From contig JAGSGY010000008.1 of the NCBI GenBank assembly GCA_023954855.1, positions 45,512-109,511 of the forward strand: a DNA stretch of 64,000 nt, written 5' to 3'. Below, piece by piece: positions 31,698 through 41,625 of the stretch (position 1 is its first letter; every line of letters starts with the position of its first letter). Source of the stretch: Pseudomonadota bacterium. Lineage in GTDB: Bacteria; Myxococcota_A; UBA796; GCA-2862545. A program made the position numbers and the translations under genes. The notes under the pieces were generated by a model. It was given only the letters and a program-made list of their open reading frames with translations. It was not told the origin of the DNA and searched no databases.

Positions 31698-32453
31698 TCA
31701 GCGCTTGCGGCGGGACGCCCGGTTGCCACCACCCCGAGGGGCCGGCATGCCGGGGCCGCCGGGCTGCAGGCCCTGACGACGCATCTTGGCAATCATGTCC
31801 TCAGGCCAGATCTGCATCCAGAACTCGGGCAGCTTGTCGGGATCGATGCGCTTGCCATTCGCAATGACGCGGCGAAGACGCTCGATAGGCTTCGAGTTCT
31901 CACACGCCTCCGCACCTCGTCCGAGCGCCTGAAGCGCCTGTTCCCGTTCACCCTTCCGCATGCGAAGCACGGCGTGAACGATGAAGATGTTGGGATCGTT
32001 GTTCGCAGCCTCTTCGGCCTCCTTCATGAAGGTCCAGGCCTGTTCGAAGCGCTTCTTGCGAAAGTGAATGGCGCCGATTCCGAGCAGCGCCACGGGGTTT
32101 CGCCAGCGACCGGCCATCAACAGCGGCAGGGCTTTGTCCCACTTGCGCTGCAGGTACTGCATGAACCCCAGCTGCGCGTCGAGCTGGCCGTCGAGGCCGA
32201 GAACCCAGGCACCGTGCTCGGTCTTGACCTTCTCGATCAGTGCCACGGCCTCGTCCACCCGCTGGCCCTCGAGGAGCGTAGCGAGTGGCAGCAGCGCAGC
32301 ATCCACCTTGCGCCGACGGGTCACGAACAGCCCAACGCCGACGGCGAGGAAGGCGAACAGCGCAGGCAAGATGCCCGCGACCGGAGAGTAGATCGCAGCC
32401 CCCAACGCGAAGGCGGCGGCTGCGGCGGCTAGTGCGGCGTAAACGGTATTCAT
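31698..32453 (-). CDS. Membrane-anchored TPR-like protein
   Basis: A 251-residue protein. Two N-terminal hydrophobic helices (AALAAAAAAFALGAAIYS and ILPALFAFLAVGVGLFV) are followed by about six helix pairs with a TPR character (ALLGIGAIHFRKKRFEQAW, FIVHAVLRMRKGEREQAL) and a basic Gly/Pro/Arg tail. No enzymatic motif. ATG 32453 lacks a strong Shine-Dalgarno; a longer frame upstream looks non-coding. Probably a scaffold at the inner membrane; partner unknown. Confidence 0.68.
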   Translation of the reverse strand: MNTVYAALAAAAAAFALGAAIYSPVAGILPALFAFLAVGVGLFVTRRRKVDAALLPLATLLEGQRVDEAVALIEKVKTEHGAWVLGLDGQLDAQLGFMQYLQRKWDKALPLLMAGRWRNPVALLGIGAIHFRKKRFEQAWTFMKEAEEAANNDPNIFIVHAVLRMRKGEREQALQALGRGAEACENSKPIERLRRVIANGKRIDPDKLPEFWMQIWPEDMIAKMRRQGLQPGGPGMPAPRGGGNRASRRKR

Positions 32454-32543
32454 CGCGCGTCCAGGGTGCGTGCCGTGTTCACGGCTAGCGGTGCGGTGGC
32501 GTGCCCACAAGGGGCCCACGAACTGCCCCCGTAACCGGTTCGC

Positions 32544-33614
32544 CTACTCGCGACGCGTGGCGGCCTCGATGGTCTCGAGCACCGCTGGCCAGCCCTCAAA
32601 GCCCTCCCTCTGAATGGAGAGAACCTCGAGATCCGGGTCCACCACGGCCACAACCGGCCAGACCACGGCGTCGCCGCCACCAAGAACCGTAGGTCCGTAG
32701 CCTCGATGGTCCAAGACCGGTCCGCTCAGCCCGTGCTGCTTCGCGAAGGACGCAAGCGAAGGCAACCCACTGCTGAAGCGGTCGTCAGCGAACTCCGCGA
32801 GGAGAACGACCACTTCGAGCTCAATCTCCTGTTCGGCCAGAGCACCCACTGACGCGTCGATGCCATCCAGAAAGGAATCCGCATCGGTCGAGTCGGCCGC
32901 AACAAAGGCCACCACCTGGAACTTGCCCTGCTGAAAGTGGAGGCGCGTCCCCTCTTCGCAGACATCGGGTAGGTAGGCGTCGGGGAGGGTTCCGCCCTCG
33001 CGAAGTGTCGTGCCTCCGGTGTACGTCTCGATGACCGCGCGCTCCCAGCCACAAGCCGACACCTGTGGGGGCGTGAGTCCGTCGAGCAGGTCGCCTTCGG
33101 CCCGACCGGTCTGCATCTGCCCCTCTCCGGTGAACACGAGATCGTGTCCATCGTAGCTACGTCCATTCGAGACGCTGGAGGTCGTGAAGCCGGACCCTTG
33201 AATCGAGGTGGATGCGCTCCGGCGAAGCGAGGTGTTCTCCCGCGTCGACCTCCACCAAGAGCCAGCGCTGTAGCCCACCCATTCGACCGGATTCACGTCC
33301 GACTCGGTGACCTGGGTGTAGCAGTCCTCTCGCCCCGCAACCATCTCGACGTCCGCGCGAAGCACGGCATTGCAGCTGCGGCAGGTCCACGGCCGACTTC
33401 GGTCTTCGACGGCGCGGTAGCGGCGGGTGTAGCTGCAGTCGGTCTTGCCGGCCTGCTCGGCCTCGGCATCGAAGTCCACGTGCCAGGTGATGTCGCCTTC
33501 GATCAACAGCACGTCTTGCACGGGCTCGGGCCAGGGAGCGACGACGGGCGAGTCGCGCACGTCCTCTTCGACGGCGGAGCACCCCATCAGGAGCATGAGC
33601 GCCACTGCCCGCAT
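32544..33614 (-). CDS. Lipoprotein with C-terminal thioredoxin-like domain
   Basis: A 356-residue predicted lipoprotein: MRAVALMLLMGC is a short signal peptide with lipobox. A Cys-rich middle (WTCRSCNAVLRAD, a CxxC pair, and others in TDCSY, EDCYT and SACGW) precedes a C-terminal region of thioredoxin fold, to judge by GKFQVVAFVAADS and VVAVVDPDLEVLSIQREGF; the usual CxxC redox motif is not there. ATG 33614 has GGAGGT six bases upstream. It diverges from queG with 49 bases between. Function unknown. Confidence 0.65.
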   Translation of the reverse strand: MRAVALMLLMGCSAVEEDVRDSPVVAPWPEPVQDVLLIEGDITWHVDFDAEAEQAGKTDCSYTRRYRAVEDRSRPWTCRSCNAVLRADVEMVAGREDCYTQVTESDVNPVEWVGYSAGSWWRSTRENTSLRRSASTSIQGSGFTTSSVSNGRSYDGHDLVFTGEGQMQTGRAEGDLLDGLTPPQVSACGWERAVIETYTGGTTLREGGTLPDAYLPDVCEEGTRLHFQQGKFQVVAFVAADSTDADSFLDGIDASVGALAEQEIELEVVVLLAEFADDRFSSGLPSLASFAKQHGLSGPVLDHRGYGPTVLGGGDAVVWPVVAVVDPDLEVLSIQREGFEGWPAVLETIEAATRRE

Positions 33615-33663
33615 TCGGCGACCTCCTCGGCAAGGAGTATGGTTCGCGCGGAGGCCCCACGCC

Positions 33664-34761
33664 ATGGTCAACCTGAAGCAGCAGGTGCGCTCCCTCGCCA
33701 TCGCACGAGGCTTTCACGCCGTGCGCTTCGCGTCCGTGGGGCACACGCCCACTCAAGATGCGTTCGACGAGTGGATGAAGAAGGGCTTCCACGGCGACCT
33801 GTCTTGGATGGAGAAGAACCGAGACGTGCGCAGCGACCCACGTGCTCGTATGCCCTCCGCACGCACTGCGGTCGCACTCGGCGTGCCCTACGACCACGCC
33901 CGACCCCCTGATCCTGGTGGCAGAACCGGCCTTGTCGCCCGCTATGCCTGGGGCCGCGACTACCACAACCTCGTCGGCAAGGCCCTCAAGAAGCTCTCAC
34001 GCGACCTTCGGGAGCAAGGCCTGTCGGTGTGGGGCGGCATCGACACCGCTCCAATCCTCGAGCGCGCCTGGGCGAGCGAGGCCGGCCTGGGCGTGACGGG
34101 CAAGAGCTGCGTGCAGTTCATCCCCGGACGCACATCATGGATGTTCCTCGCCGTCCTGTTCGTGGACGCCGAGATCGAGCCCGACCCGCGGGTGCAAAGC
34201 GATCACTGCGGCACGTGCACCCGCTGCCTGACGGCTTGCCCAACCAAGGCCTACACAGGTCCCTTCTCACTCGATGCGCGACGCTGCATCGCGTACTGGA
34301 CCATCGAATCCCGGGAGCTCGCGCCGAGGGAGCTTCGCGCTGGCTTCGGGCGGTGGAGCTTTGGCTGTGATGTCTGCCAAGAAGTCTGTCCCCACAACCA
34401 CGACCCCGACGAGCCCGTGCACCCCGACCTGAGGCCGCGCACCCCCTACCTGGACCTCGATGCGATTGTGCAGAGCACCGACGAGGCTCTGCTCGAGCAG
34501 TTTCGCGGGACCCCACTCCGACGCCCTGGTGCCGCGGGACTCAAGCGCAACGCCCTGATCACGCTGGGCAACCTTGGCGACGCTGACGCGCTTGAGTTCA
34601 CCGCCATGGCACGCACTCACGCATCACCCGTGGTCAGGGGCGCCGCTGCCTGGGCCGAGGGTCGCCTGGGACGCCGACCGACATGGTCGGGGAACGACCT
34701 CGATGTCGTACGCGAGGAGCTCGCCGCCTTCGACCGCGGCGAGGTTCCGTCGAGCCTCTAG
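33664..34761 (+). CDS. queG: Epoxyqueuosine reductase QueG
   Basis: A 365-residue protein that matches QueG, the cobalamin-dependent iron-sulfur reductase that makes queuosine in tRNA. Two 4Fe-4S clusters are visible: CGTCTRCLTACPTKA and CDVCQEVCPHN, with DWERAWASEAGLGVTGKS-like cofactor region (RAWASEAGLGVTGKSC) before them. The C-terminus has HEAT-like repeats (LKRNALITLGNLGDADAL). Size and order match the family. ATG 33664 is the first fitting start. Stop overlaps the convergent LON-domain gene. Confidence 0.95.
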   Translation: MVNLKQQVRSLAIARGFHAVRFASVGHTPTQDAFDEWMKKGFHGDLSWMEKNRDVRSDPRARMPSARTAVALGVPYDHARPPDPGGRTGLVARYAWGRDYHNLVGKALKKLSRDLREQGLSVWGGIDTAPILERAWASEAGLGVTGKSCVQFIPGRTSWMFLAVLFVDAEIEPDPRVQSDHCGTCTRCLTACPTKAYTGPFSLDARRCIAYWTIESRELAPRELRAGFGRWSFGCDVCQEVCPHNHDPDEPVHPDLRPRTPYLDLDAIVQSTDEALLEQFRGTPLRRPGAAGLKRNALITLGNLGDADALEFTAMARTHASPVVRGAAAWAEGRLGRRPTWSGNDLDVVREELAAFDRGEVPSSL

Positions 34762-35381
34762 GCTTCTCCAGCAGGCTCGAGCGTTGCGGCCACTCTCTCT
34801 GCAAGACGCCTCTGAACGAGCTCCCCGCGTACGGACATTGTGGCGGCTTCGAGAAAGCATACCCGGTCCTCCACGCTGGTGAGCGCCAGATCGGCAAGCA
34901 CGCGGAGCATCTCCCCATCTTCACGCGCCGCGAGACGCTGGAAGCTGGTCTGCGCGGCGGCAGAGCTCGGTGCCATCTGCGCCAGCAGGGCGCGAATCCA
35001 TGCGGCCTGCGGCACATCGCCTTCGAGGGCCGGAATCTCCTCAACCTTGGCCGTGCGGAACCCGTTGGCGTGCAGCGCGTTCTCCTCGAGGATGCGGACC
35101 CGGGCCTCGTACCGAAGGAGGATGTTGGAGCGCCCGTGGTCAAGCGGCTGGTGCGTGAGAACCTTGGCCACCGCGACGACAGGATAGACATCCGCCTGAT
35201 CGAGGGAGGCATCAGAGCGACGCAGCAGCGTTGCGATCCCGAGCAGCCGGTTCCCCTCAAGCACGTCGGCCACCATGGCTTGGTACCGAGGCTCAAAGAC
35301 GTGCAGGGGCGTCGACTGGCCGGGAAGCATGGCCATCGGCAGCACGAAGAGAGGAAGCGAGGCGAGCGCGTCGGAATCCAT
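34758..35381 (-). CDS. LON substrate-binding domain protein
   Basis: A 207-residue protein containing only the N-terminal domain of the Lon protease, with no AAA or peptidase part. Typical: LPLFVLPMAMLPGQSTPLHV, FEPRYQAMVADVL, LLGIATLL, then DVYPVVAVAKVL and NILLRYEARVRIL; the end is helical (LAERVAATLEP). Stand-alone proteins of this kind are common in bacteria, but their function is largely unknown. No ligase or protease gene lies alongside. Confidence 0.85.
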   Translation of the reverse strand: MDSDALASLPLFVLPMAMLPGQSTPLHVFEPRYQAMVADVLEGNRLLGIATLLRRSDASLDQADVYPVVAVAKVLTHQPLDHGRSNILLRYEARVRILEENALHANGFRTAKVEEIPALEGDVPQAAWIRALLAQMAPSSAAAQTSFQRLAAREDGEMLRVLADLALTSVEDRVCFLEAATMSVRGELVQRRLAERVAATLEPAGEA

Positions 35382-35469
35382 AGGGCCTCCTAGAGGATGG
35401 AGCCGCGTGGCTATCGGCTCGCGAGGGATTCGTCACGGCCAAGGGCCCAGCTTCCAGTTAGCGAACACC

Positions 35470-37563
35470 ATGATCGAAGTTCGTATTCAGGATGCGATCC
35501 AGAGCCTCACCGTCGAGGAGTTCGAAGCGCGAGTCCGCGCTGGACGCATCCACGCGGAGACCGAGGTGCGTTTTGCCCCCGTCACGGGTGAGGGCTGGAG
35601 TCGCGCCGGCGACCTCGAGTTCTTCCACGACCTCGCGGTCGACCCCTCGCGAAGAACCGCCACCCGACTCGAGGAGATGGCTCCCCCGATTGCGACGGCC
35701 GTGCTCGTTGGCATCAATATTCGGGTGTGGTGGCTCGGCGTAACCCTCGACCGAGGCCAGCTCACAAGCGCGGCGCTCACGGACTGGCTCCCCCCGATCT
35801 TGCTCGACGGCGAGGTCTGGCGGCTGATCACCATGGGCTTCGCTCACATCGACCCCATGCACATCGTAGCCAACCTCGTCTGGTTCACCCTCGCGGCGTC
35901 ACAGCTCGAGCGGGTGCTCGGCCGCGCGAACATGGTCGGTATCTACATGTTCTCCGTTCTGGTCGGCAGCTTGGCTTCGGCCTTTGGATCACCGATTTCC
36001 CCATCGTTGGGCGCTTCGGGCGGTGTGCTCGGACTCGTCGGCGCCCTCGTGGTCTTCGGACTTCGCAACCCTGAGCTGCTCTCACGCCGCCAGAAGCAGT
36101 TCTTCGGCTGGACGATGACGCCATACGCGGTGTTCATCGTGCTGAGCGGCCTCACCAGTCCGAACACCGACAACCTCGCCCACTTCTTCGGTCTCTTGGG
36201 TGGCATGGTGTTCACCTTCGCGCTGTCCCCGAGCAATCCCTCTCGGAACCAGAAGGTTCGCCGCGGGAGCCTCGCCGCATCCCTCGCCCTGATGGGTGCC
36301 ATGGCGCTGATGGGGCCGCGTATCTACCCACTCTGGGACTCAACCGTTGCCGGAGAGCGCTTGCTCGCCGCGAAAGGAAAGGTGCTCCCGCCGAGGGCCA
36401 AGGGTGAAGAGCCGCTCGTTCACTACAGCGTCCCCGCAGGCTGGGAGAGGTTCACCTCGCCCGTCGGAACCTCGGGATTCCGCGATCCGACGAACCACCC
36501 GGACCGCTCTGCAGGATTCTCGGTCGCCCACCGCGAGAGCGAGACTTTGGCGACGCCAGAAGAGCGCTACGACGCCGTAGTCGAGAGCTTGAAGCGCGCC
36601 CTTCCAACGGTGACCGTCCCCGAAGCTCAACCCGGAGTCGTGGCAGGGGTCGAGGGCCTGTACTTCAAGGCCGCCATCGCCGATGGCATCACCATGGAGT
36701 GGTTCGCCGCGACGCGTGGCGTGTTCTCGATCGATGTCTTCTGGTGGACCGACGACCGTCGAGTCGAGCGCCTCGCTCCCCTACGCGACCGACTGCTCGA
36801 CAGCATCACCTGGCGAGAGCCACCCGAACTCGAAGACGCGCGCCGCGCCGTCCGCGAGACTCCGGGACCCAGCGCAAAACGCCGCCTGGCGATGCAGCTC
36901 ATTCGCATCGGCGATGCCGAGGAGGCACTCGAGCTGCTCCACGAAGTCCTCGAAGTGACCCCAGACTCGACCCCGGCGTGGCTCGCTTTACTCGATCTCC
37001 ATCGGATGCTCGGCAAGCCCGCACCGCACGCTCGAGCGCTTGCCACAGCCCCCTCCGCCGAGACGGCGATCGCCGTGAGCGAGTCGCTGACTTCGGAGGA
37101 GCGCTTTGCTGAGGCGCGAGGAATCCTCGATATCGCAGGGGGAATGTGGCCCTCTGACAAGGCGCTTCGCAAGGCTCGCCTCCGGGAGGGCCTGCCCGGA
37201 CGACGGGACCGCGACACACGCCTGCCGTGGCACCTCGTCTATGACGTCACGGGCGCTCCACTCCCCACCCATGAACGCGAAGCACTGGCGGCTCGCCCGC
37301 TCACCCTCGAAGCCGCGCTCGAAGCCGACGCGCGTATCGACCGCCTTCGTACACGGGCCACGACCCTCGCCCTCGATTCGAAGCGCGACCGCCTCGCGAC
37401 ACTCTCGTTCCTCAAGTACCGCTACGTGCCGACCGATCAAGAGGCCGCCGCGGACAAGATCCGCGCCGATCTCACGAAGGCTGCGGCCGGTCGCGCGCCG
37501 AGTTGGATGCCCCCAGAGATCGCGGCGGCTGCGGCCGACCCGGCGTTCATCGCATCTCTCTGA
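35470..37563 (+). CDS. Rhomboid protease fused to GYF_2-like N-terminus and large TPR C-terminus
   Basis: A 697-residue protein. Residues 1-60 ([32 protein letters not shown]) resemble a GYF_2-type adaptor. About 75-290 is a six-helix rhomboid: [14 protein letters not shown], catalytic [13 protein letters not shown] (Ser) and [14 protein letters not shown] (His). The remainder, about 400 residues, begins with a region similar to exported beta proteins ([16 protein letters not shown]) and ends in TPR-like helices ([18 protein letters not shown]). No strong Shine-Dalgarno precedes ATG 35470. The catalytic dyad is intact, so the membrane protease should be active. Confidence 0.88.
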   Translation: MIEVRIQDAIQSLTVEEFEARVRAGRIHAETEVRFAPVTGEGWSRAGDLEFFHDLAVDPSRRTATRLEEMAPPIATAVLVGINIRVWWLGVTLDRGQLTSAALTDWLPPILLDGEVWRLITMGFAHIDPMHIVANLVWFTLAASQLERVLGRANMVGIYMFSVLVGSLASAFGSPISPSLGASGGVLGLVGALVVFGLRNPELLSRRQKQFFGWTMTPYAVFIVLSGLTSPNTDNLAHFFGLLGGMVFTFALSPSNPSRNQKVRRGSLAASLALMGAMALMGPRIYPLWDSTVAGERLLAAKGKVLPPRAKGEEPLVHYSVPAGWERFTSPVGTSGFRDPTNHPDRSAGFSVAHRESETLATPEERYDAVVESLKRALPTVTVPEAQPGVVAGVEGLYFKAAIADGITMEWFAATRGVFSIDVFWWTDDRRVERLAPLRDRLLDSITWREPPELEDARRAVRETPGPSAKRRLAMQLIRIGDAEEALELLHEVLEVTPDSTPAWLALLDLHRMLGKPAPHARALATAPSAETAIAVSESLTSEERFAEARGILDIAGGMWPSDKALRKARLREGLPGRRDRDTRLPWHLVYDVTGAPLPTHEREALAARPLTLEAALEADARIDRLRTRATTLALDSKRDRLATLSFLKYRYVPTDQEAAADKIRADLTKAAAGRAPSWMPPEIAAAAADPAFIASL

Positions 37564-37642
37564 ACCGCCGAGCATAGACGGACGCGTTGGCGTGGTTAGA
37601 GTGCTGCCCCGCCCCACCGAAGGGGCACTCTCGGAGCGCATC

Positions 37643-38563
37643 ATGTCCGCACGCGTCGTCGTCCTCGGTTCAGGCCCCGCCGGCCTCACCGCCGCCCTCT
37701 ACCTCTCCCGCGCAAACCTCGCGCCCACCGTCTTCGAGGGCATTCAGCCTGGCGGACAGCTGACGATCACGACCGACGTCGAGAACTTCCCCGGCTTTCC
37801 CGACGGCATCATGGGCCCCGAGCTCATGGAGCGAATGAAGGCCCAGTGCGAGCGCTTCGGAACGACGTTCTCGTGGGACGGCATCGAGTCCGCCGACCTC
37901 TCGAGCCGCCCATTCAAGCTCAACACCACCGCCGGAGAAACGGTCGAAGCCGACGCGCTCGTGATCGCGACGGGAGCGACCGCCCGCTTGCTCGGTCTCG
38001 AGAACGAGAGCCGGCTGATGGGCCACGGAGTCTCTGCCTGCGCAACCTGCGACGGCTTCTTCTTCCAGCAGAAGCACGTCGTCGTGCTTGGTGGCGGGGA
38101 CTCCGCAATGGAAGAGGCCAACTTCCTCACCAAGTTCGCGTCCAAGGTGACTCTCGTGCATCGCCGGGAGGAGTTCCGCGCGTCCCGCATCATGCTCGAG
38201 CGCGCCCAGAACAACCCGAAGATCGAGTTCCTGCTCAATCACTCGGTGGTCGACGTTCTCGGCGAGAGCAAGATGAACGGCCTGCGGCTGAAGAACACCA
38301 TCACCGGCGACGAGCACGAGATGGTGGCCGATGGCTTCTTCCTCGCGATTGGCCACGTGCCGAACACCAAGGCCTTTGCAGGTCAGCTCGAGACCGACGA
38401 GTCGGGCTACCTGATCACCGCGGCGGACTCGACCGTGACCTCTATCGAGGGCGTATTCGCGGCTGGCGACGTGCAGGACCACACCTACCGTCAGGCGGTC
38501 ACCGCAGCGGGCTCGGGCTGTATGGCAGCTCTCGAGGCCGAGCGCTGGGTCGAAGCCCAGTAG
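37643..38563 (+). CDS. trxB: Thioredoxin reductase
   Basis: A 306-residue FAD/NADPH flavoenzyme. FAD motif [15 protein letters not shown] at the start, [16 protein letters not shown], redox-active CATC at residues 133-136, NADPH motif [14 protein letters not shown], and the terminal FAD motif [16 protein letters not shown]. All key residues are in place. It reduces thioredoxin in the cytoplasm. TAGAGT at 37597 could be its -10 box. Confidence 0.96.
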   Translation: MSARVVVLGSGPAGLTAALYLSRANLAPTVFEGIQPGGQLTITTDVENFPGFPDGIMGPELMERMKAQCERFGTTFSWDGIESADLSSRPFKLNTTAGETVEADALVIATGATARLLGLENESRLMGHGVSACATCDGFFFQQKHVVVLGGGDSAMEEANFLTKFASKVTLVHRREEFRASRIMLERAQNNPKIEFLLNHSVVDVLGESKMNGLRLKNTITGDEHEMVADGFFLAIGHVPNTKAFAGQLETDESGYLITAADSTVTSIEGVFAAGDVQDHTYRQAVTAAGSGCMAALEAERWVEAQ

Positions 38564-38578
38564 GCACGGTCGCCGAGG

Positions 38579-39646
38579 TCAGCCCTTTTCTGGGCTGTCC
38601 TCGACCTGCGGTCCAAGGTCCTCCCGAAAGCCCGTGAGCGAGACGCCTTCGCGCGACGCGTCGAAGAGGCCCCACAGCGTGATGGGTCCGAACCACACGA
38701 GCCAGAGCAGGATGGCGCTCGCCTCGGCAAGGCCCTCTGGAACACTCCACAGCAGCAGCGACTCTTCCATGACGAAGTGGAAGCCGCCAAGGAAGCCCGG
38801 AGCCTGGGGAACCGCGATCTCCGCCATCAAGGCGAGCTGAACGAAGAGACAAGCCGACACCGGCAAGTCGACGCCGAACGACTGAAACAGCGCCCAGATG
38901 CCACCCACTCCACAGAGAATGGACAGTGCCGTGAGGATGACGGCGCCGACGAGTCGAAGGGGGTTCCCGACCGCTGCAAGGCCTGCGACGAGTTGCTCGA
39001 AGGTGTCGATCGCCCAGTGTTCCCAGCGATCGGGAAGCGGGCTCACGATCCGCTCGAACAGGCTCCGCGCACCGCTAGAGCCGAGCAGCACGACGAGGAC
39101 GAGGATTACGAGCGCGCCGACGGCAACGCTCACGCCGTGGTGCTGCACGTCCTCGATGATCCCGCCACCCGACACCACCTCCGGGGGCAGGTAGACGAGC
39201 AGCAAGATCAGAGCCACCACCACCCCGCCGAGCTCGAACAGCCTCTCAACGACGGCCGTCGACAGCACGGTGGTGAACGGCACGCCGCGGCGACGCGCAA
39301 GCATCGCCGGTCGCACGACATCACCCGCGCGCAACGGAAGGAGCGTGTTGAAGGCGTTCCCCACCGTGGTCGCTCGCCAGAGGTCAGCGTAGGTCACTCC
39401 GGGATCGACCTCGCGGTGCAGTACGCCCCAACGCAGGGCGCGTACGGCGTACTCGAGGAGGATCAAACCGGCCGCGACAACGACCCACCCCGGCTGCACC
39501 GAGGCGAAAGCCGCAAGCATCTTGTCGGGATGGAGTCCCGACACAAACCACCCGAGCAGCGCCACGCTGAGCACCAGAATGAGGACAGTACGAGCGGCTG
39601 CGCTGCGATTCAGCGGGTCTCCTCCGAGGCCCCGGATGTAGCCCAT
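38579..39646 (-). CDS. YbhN/LPG-synthase-TM family flippase-like protein
   Basis: A 355-residue polytopic protein with about eight helices of the UPF0104/lysylphosphatidylglycerol-synthase-TM family. Family phrases: ALRWGVLHREVDPGVTYADL, TTVGNAFNTLLPLRAGDVVR and TVLSTAVVERLFELGGVV. Such proteins are linked to lipid or glycolipid handling in envelope biogenesis. ATG 39646 has AAGG eight bases upstream. A CTG at 39613 with GGAGGA six bases upstream is a competing start. Divergent from the PfkB gene. Confidence 0.83.
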   Translation of the reverse strand: MGYIRGLGGDPLNRSAAARTVLILVLSVALLGWFVSGLHPDKMLAAFASVQPGWVVVAAGLILLEYAVRALRWGVLHREVDPGVTYADLWRATTVGNAFNTLLPLRAGDVVRPAMLARRRGVPFTTVLSTAVVERLFELGGVVVALILLLVYLPPEVVSGGGIIEDVQHHGVSVAVGALVILVLVVLLGSSGARSLFERIVSPLPDRWEHWAIDTFEQLVAGLAAVGNPLRLVGAVILTALSILCGVGGIWALFQSFGVDLPVSACLFVQLALMAEIAVPQAPGFLGGFHFVMEESLLLWSVPEGLAEASAILLWLVWFGPITLWGLFDASREGVSLTGFREDLGPQVEDSPEKG

Positions 39647-39724
39647 CCGAGTTGCCTTGTCCGCCTCCGTGGCAGAGGTGCCACATGCGGGCTATTCGTG
39701 CTGGCCGTGCGCGGAGGAGAGAGA

Positions 39725-40738
39725 ATGCAGAGGGATGTAGCTGGACTCGGCAACGCCCTGATGGACGCACTCGTCGTCCTCGAGAACGATGATTTGCTCA
39801 CCGAGCTGGATCTACACAAGGGCACTATGCACTTGGTCGATCACGCCGGTTGGCAGGCCGTCTATGATCGCATTCGCGACCATAAGGTCACGTTCGACTC
39901 GGGAGGCTCGTGCGCCAACTCAATCGCCACGATCGGCTTTCTCGGTGGAAACGCCACCTACTGCGGTCAAGTCGGCGACGATCAGATGGGCGCGATGTAC
40001 GCGAGCCGCATGACCGAAGCGACGGGCCAGCACGCGCTCCGCTTCACGGGTGAGACCGCGACGGGCAAGTGTCTGTCGATCATCAGTGCCGATGCAGAGC
40101 GCACGATGCTTACCGATCTCGGCGCCGCCGTCGCAATGCGCGGGCTCGGCGACTTTGTCGAAGAGGTTCGCACCGCCAAGGTGACCCACTTCACTGGCTA
40201 CACCTTGCTCGAGGGCCCCATGCGGGGCACCACCCTCGAAGCCATGTTGTGGGCCAAGCAGGCCGGCGGCACCGTCTCGCTCGACGTGGCTGACCCCTTT
40301 GTAGTCACGCAGATTCGCGACCTCCTCTGGGCCCTCCTGGCCCAGTACGTCGATGTCGTGTTCCTGAACGCCGACGAGGCACGCGCTCTCACCGACGAAG
40401 AGCCCGAGCGCGCGATCGAGACCATCGCAGCCCGTGCGTCTGTCTCGACCGTCATCGTCAAGCTCGGCGCCAAGGGCAGCCTCGTGCGCCAGAACGGCGA
40501 GACCACCATCGTCGAGGCCGACATGGTCGAAGCCATCGACACCACCGGTGCTGGTGACGCCTACGCGGGAGCCTTCCTCTATGGCTACACCAAGGGTTGG
40601 ACGCCGGCATCCAGTGGCGCCCTGGCCTCCGCCGTCGCAGCCCTGACGGTCAGCCAGATTGGAGCGGTCGTTAAGGACCGCGCGCACCTCGAGACTCTGA
40701 TCGCGGAGCACGCACCCCGCGAAGCCGCGGTGTCGTGA
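39725..40738 (+). CDS. PfkB family sugar/adenosine kinase
   Basis: A 337-residue ribokinase-type kinase. N-terminal GGSCANSIATIGFLGGNATY is the PfkB signature 1 region; VFLNADEARALTDE and DTTGAGDAYAGAFLYGY is signature 2 with the anion hole and catalytic Asp. Sequence resembles adenosine kinase-like members more than fructokinases, but substrate cannot be fixed. ATG 39725 has GGAGGAGAG just before. Its stop overlaps the GTG of the downstream membrane protein. Confidence 0.88.
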   Translation: MQRDVAGLGNALMDALVVLENDDLLTELDLHKGTMHLVDHAGWQAVYDRIRDHKVTFDSGGSCANSIATIGFLGGNATYCGQVGDDQMGAMYASRMTEATGQHALRFTGETATGKCLSIISADAERTMLTDLGAAVAMRGLGDFVEEVRTAKVTHFTGYTLLEGPMRGTTLEAMLWAKQAGGTVSLDVADPFVVTQIRDLLWALLAQYVDVVFLNADEARALTDEEPERAIETIAARASVSTVIVKLGAKGSLVRQNGETTIVEADMVEAIDTTGAGDAYAGAFLYGYTKGWTPASSGALASAVAALTVSQIGAVVKDRAHLETLIAEHAPREAAVS

Positions 40739-41625
40739 TCATCACGCTCGAGACCCTTCAGCCGATGCTGATCGGCTCAGGCGCCGTTGTGCTTGCGGGT
40801 CTTGGCTGGCAAGGCCTGCGCTACAAGATCCCGCCTGAGCTCGTCGCGATCATCGCCACCTTCGGGCTGCCCATCGCCGGCATCTGGAGGCCCAGCCTCC
40901 TCGCGTACACGCTATCGCCTGAGATCTGGGTGTACCTCGCAGGCCTTCTCATGGTCAGCATCCTGGCGCTCCGGTCGATCCCGATGCGAAGCACGCGAGA
41001 CGTGTTCCTGCTCGGCGCAATCGCCGGAGGACTTCCCGCAGCGTTGATGGCCGCTCGCAGCGCGCCGGATGCGCGCACCGCCGGACGCCTTGCCGCTGTA
41101 GCCGCCGGTGGCGCGGCCATGAGTCCTCTAGGTGGCCCCGTTCAGTTCCTACTCCCGTCGGCGGGACTGGACTGGTGGATCCCAAGCGCCACGGCGGGTG
41201 CCGTCGCTGCCGCCGTATGCTGGCGGAATGCTCCCCTCGAGCCAGCAGAAGAGCCGATGCCCATCGCGATTCGCTGGAGGTGGCTGATTGCCGTTGCCTG
41301 GGCTGGATGCGTTCTGCAGATGGCCGGAGCTCCTTGGGCTCTCTCCGCGCTGACGGCCGCTCCACCCAAGGTGCCCGATGCCGCCTGGGCAGCTATCGCC
41401 TGGTCCGGCGGTCACTTCGTGGACCCGTGGATTCTCGCAGATGCCGGCGCCCGCGCGCGGCAGCTCGGCGCGGACGGCAGCGGATTCGAGGCGGCGGTCT
41501 CCGCCCTCACGGCCCCGAGCTTCTTACCCCTGATCATCGCCTGGTCGGTGAAGGACTACCGAGCCGTGCTCGCCGGGGGCCCAGCCATTCTGCTCGCGCT
41601 GATCGCGCTGCTCGTCACGGTCTAG
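40735..41625 (+). CDS. Uncharacterised polytopic membrane protein
   Basis: A 296-residue protein with eight or nine hydrophobic helices (MLIGSGAVVLAGLGWQGL, LVAIIATFGLPIAG, VYLAGLLMVSILAL, AAVAAGGAAMSPLGG, WLIAVAWAGCVLQMAG, ILLALIALLVTV). I do not recognise the family; the GGAAMSPLGGPVQFLLPSAG loop may be a re-entrant segment of a transporter. GTG 40735 overlaps the PfkB stop (GTGA). Its stop abuts the stop of convergent ggt. Confidence 0.65.
   Translation: MIITLETLQPMLIGSGAVVLAGLGWQGLRYKIPPELVAIIATFGLPIAGIWRPSLLAYTLSPEIWVYLAGLLMVSILALRSIPMRSTRDVFLLGAIAGGLPAALMAARSAPDARTAGRLAAVAAGGAAMSPLGGPVQFLLPSAGLDWWIPSATAGAVAAAVCWRNAPLEPAEEPMPIAIRWRWLIAVAWAGCVLQMAGAPWALSALTAAPPKVPDAAWAAIAWSGGHFVDPWILADAGARARQLGADGSGFEAAVSALTAPSFLPLIIAWSVKDYRAVLAGGPAILLALIALLVTV

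Noticed and set aside
34758..35381. LON-domain protein considered as a truncated lon gene
   Set aside because: It is a complete single-domain protein with its own start; such stand-alone forms are common, so there is no sign of gene decay.
38777..39724. Upstream extension of the PfkB frame, opposite the YbhN-like gene
   Set aside because: Charged low-information sequence antisense to a conserved membrane protein; ATG 39725 has a strong Shine-Dalgarno and matches the family start.
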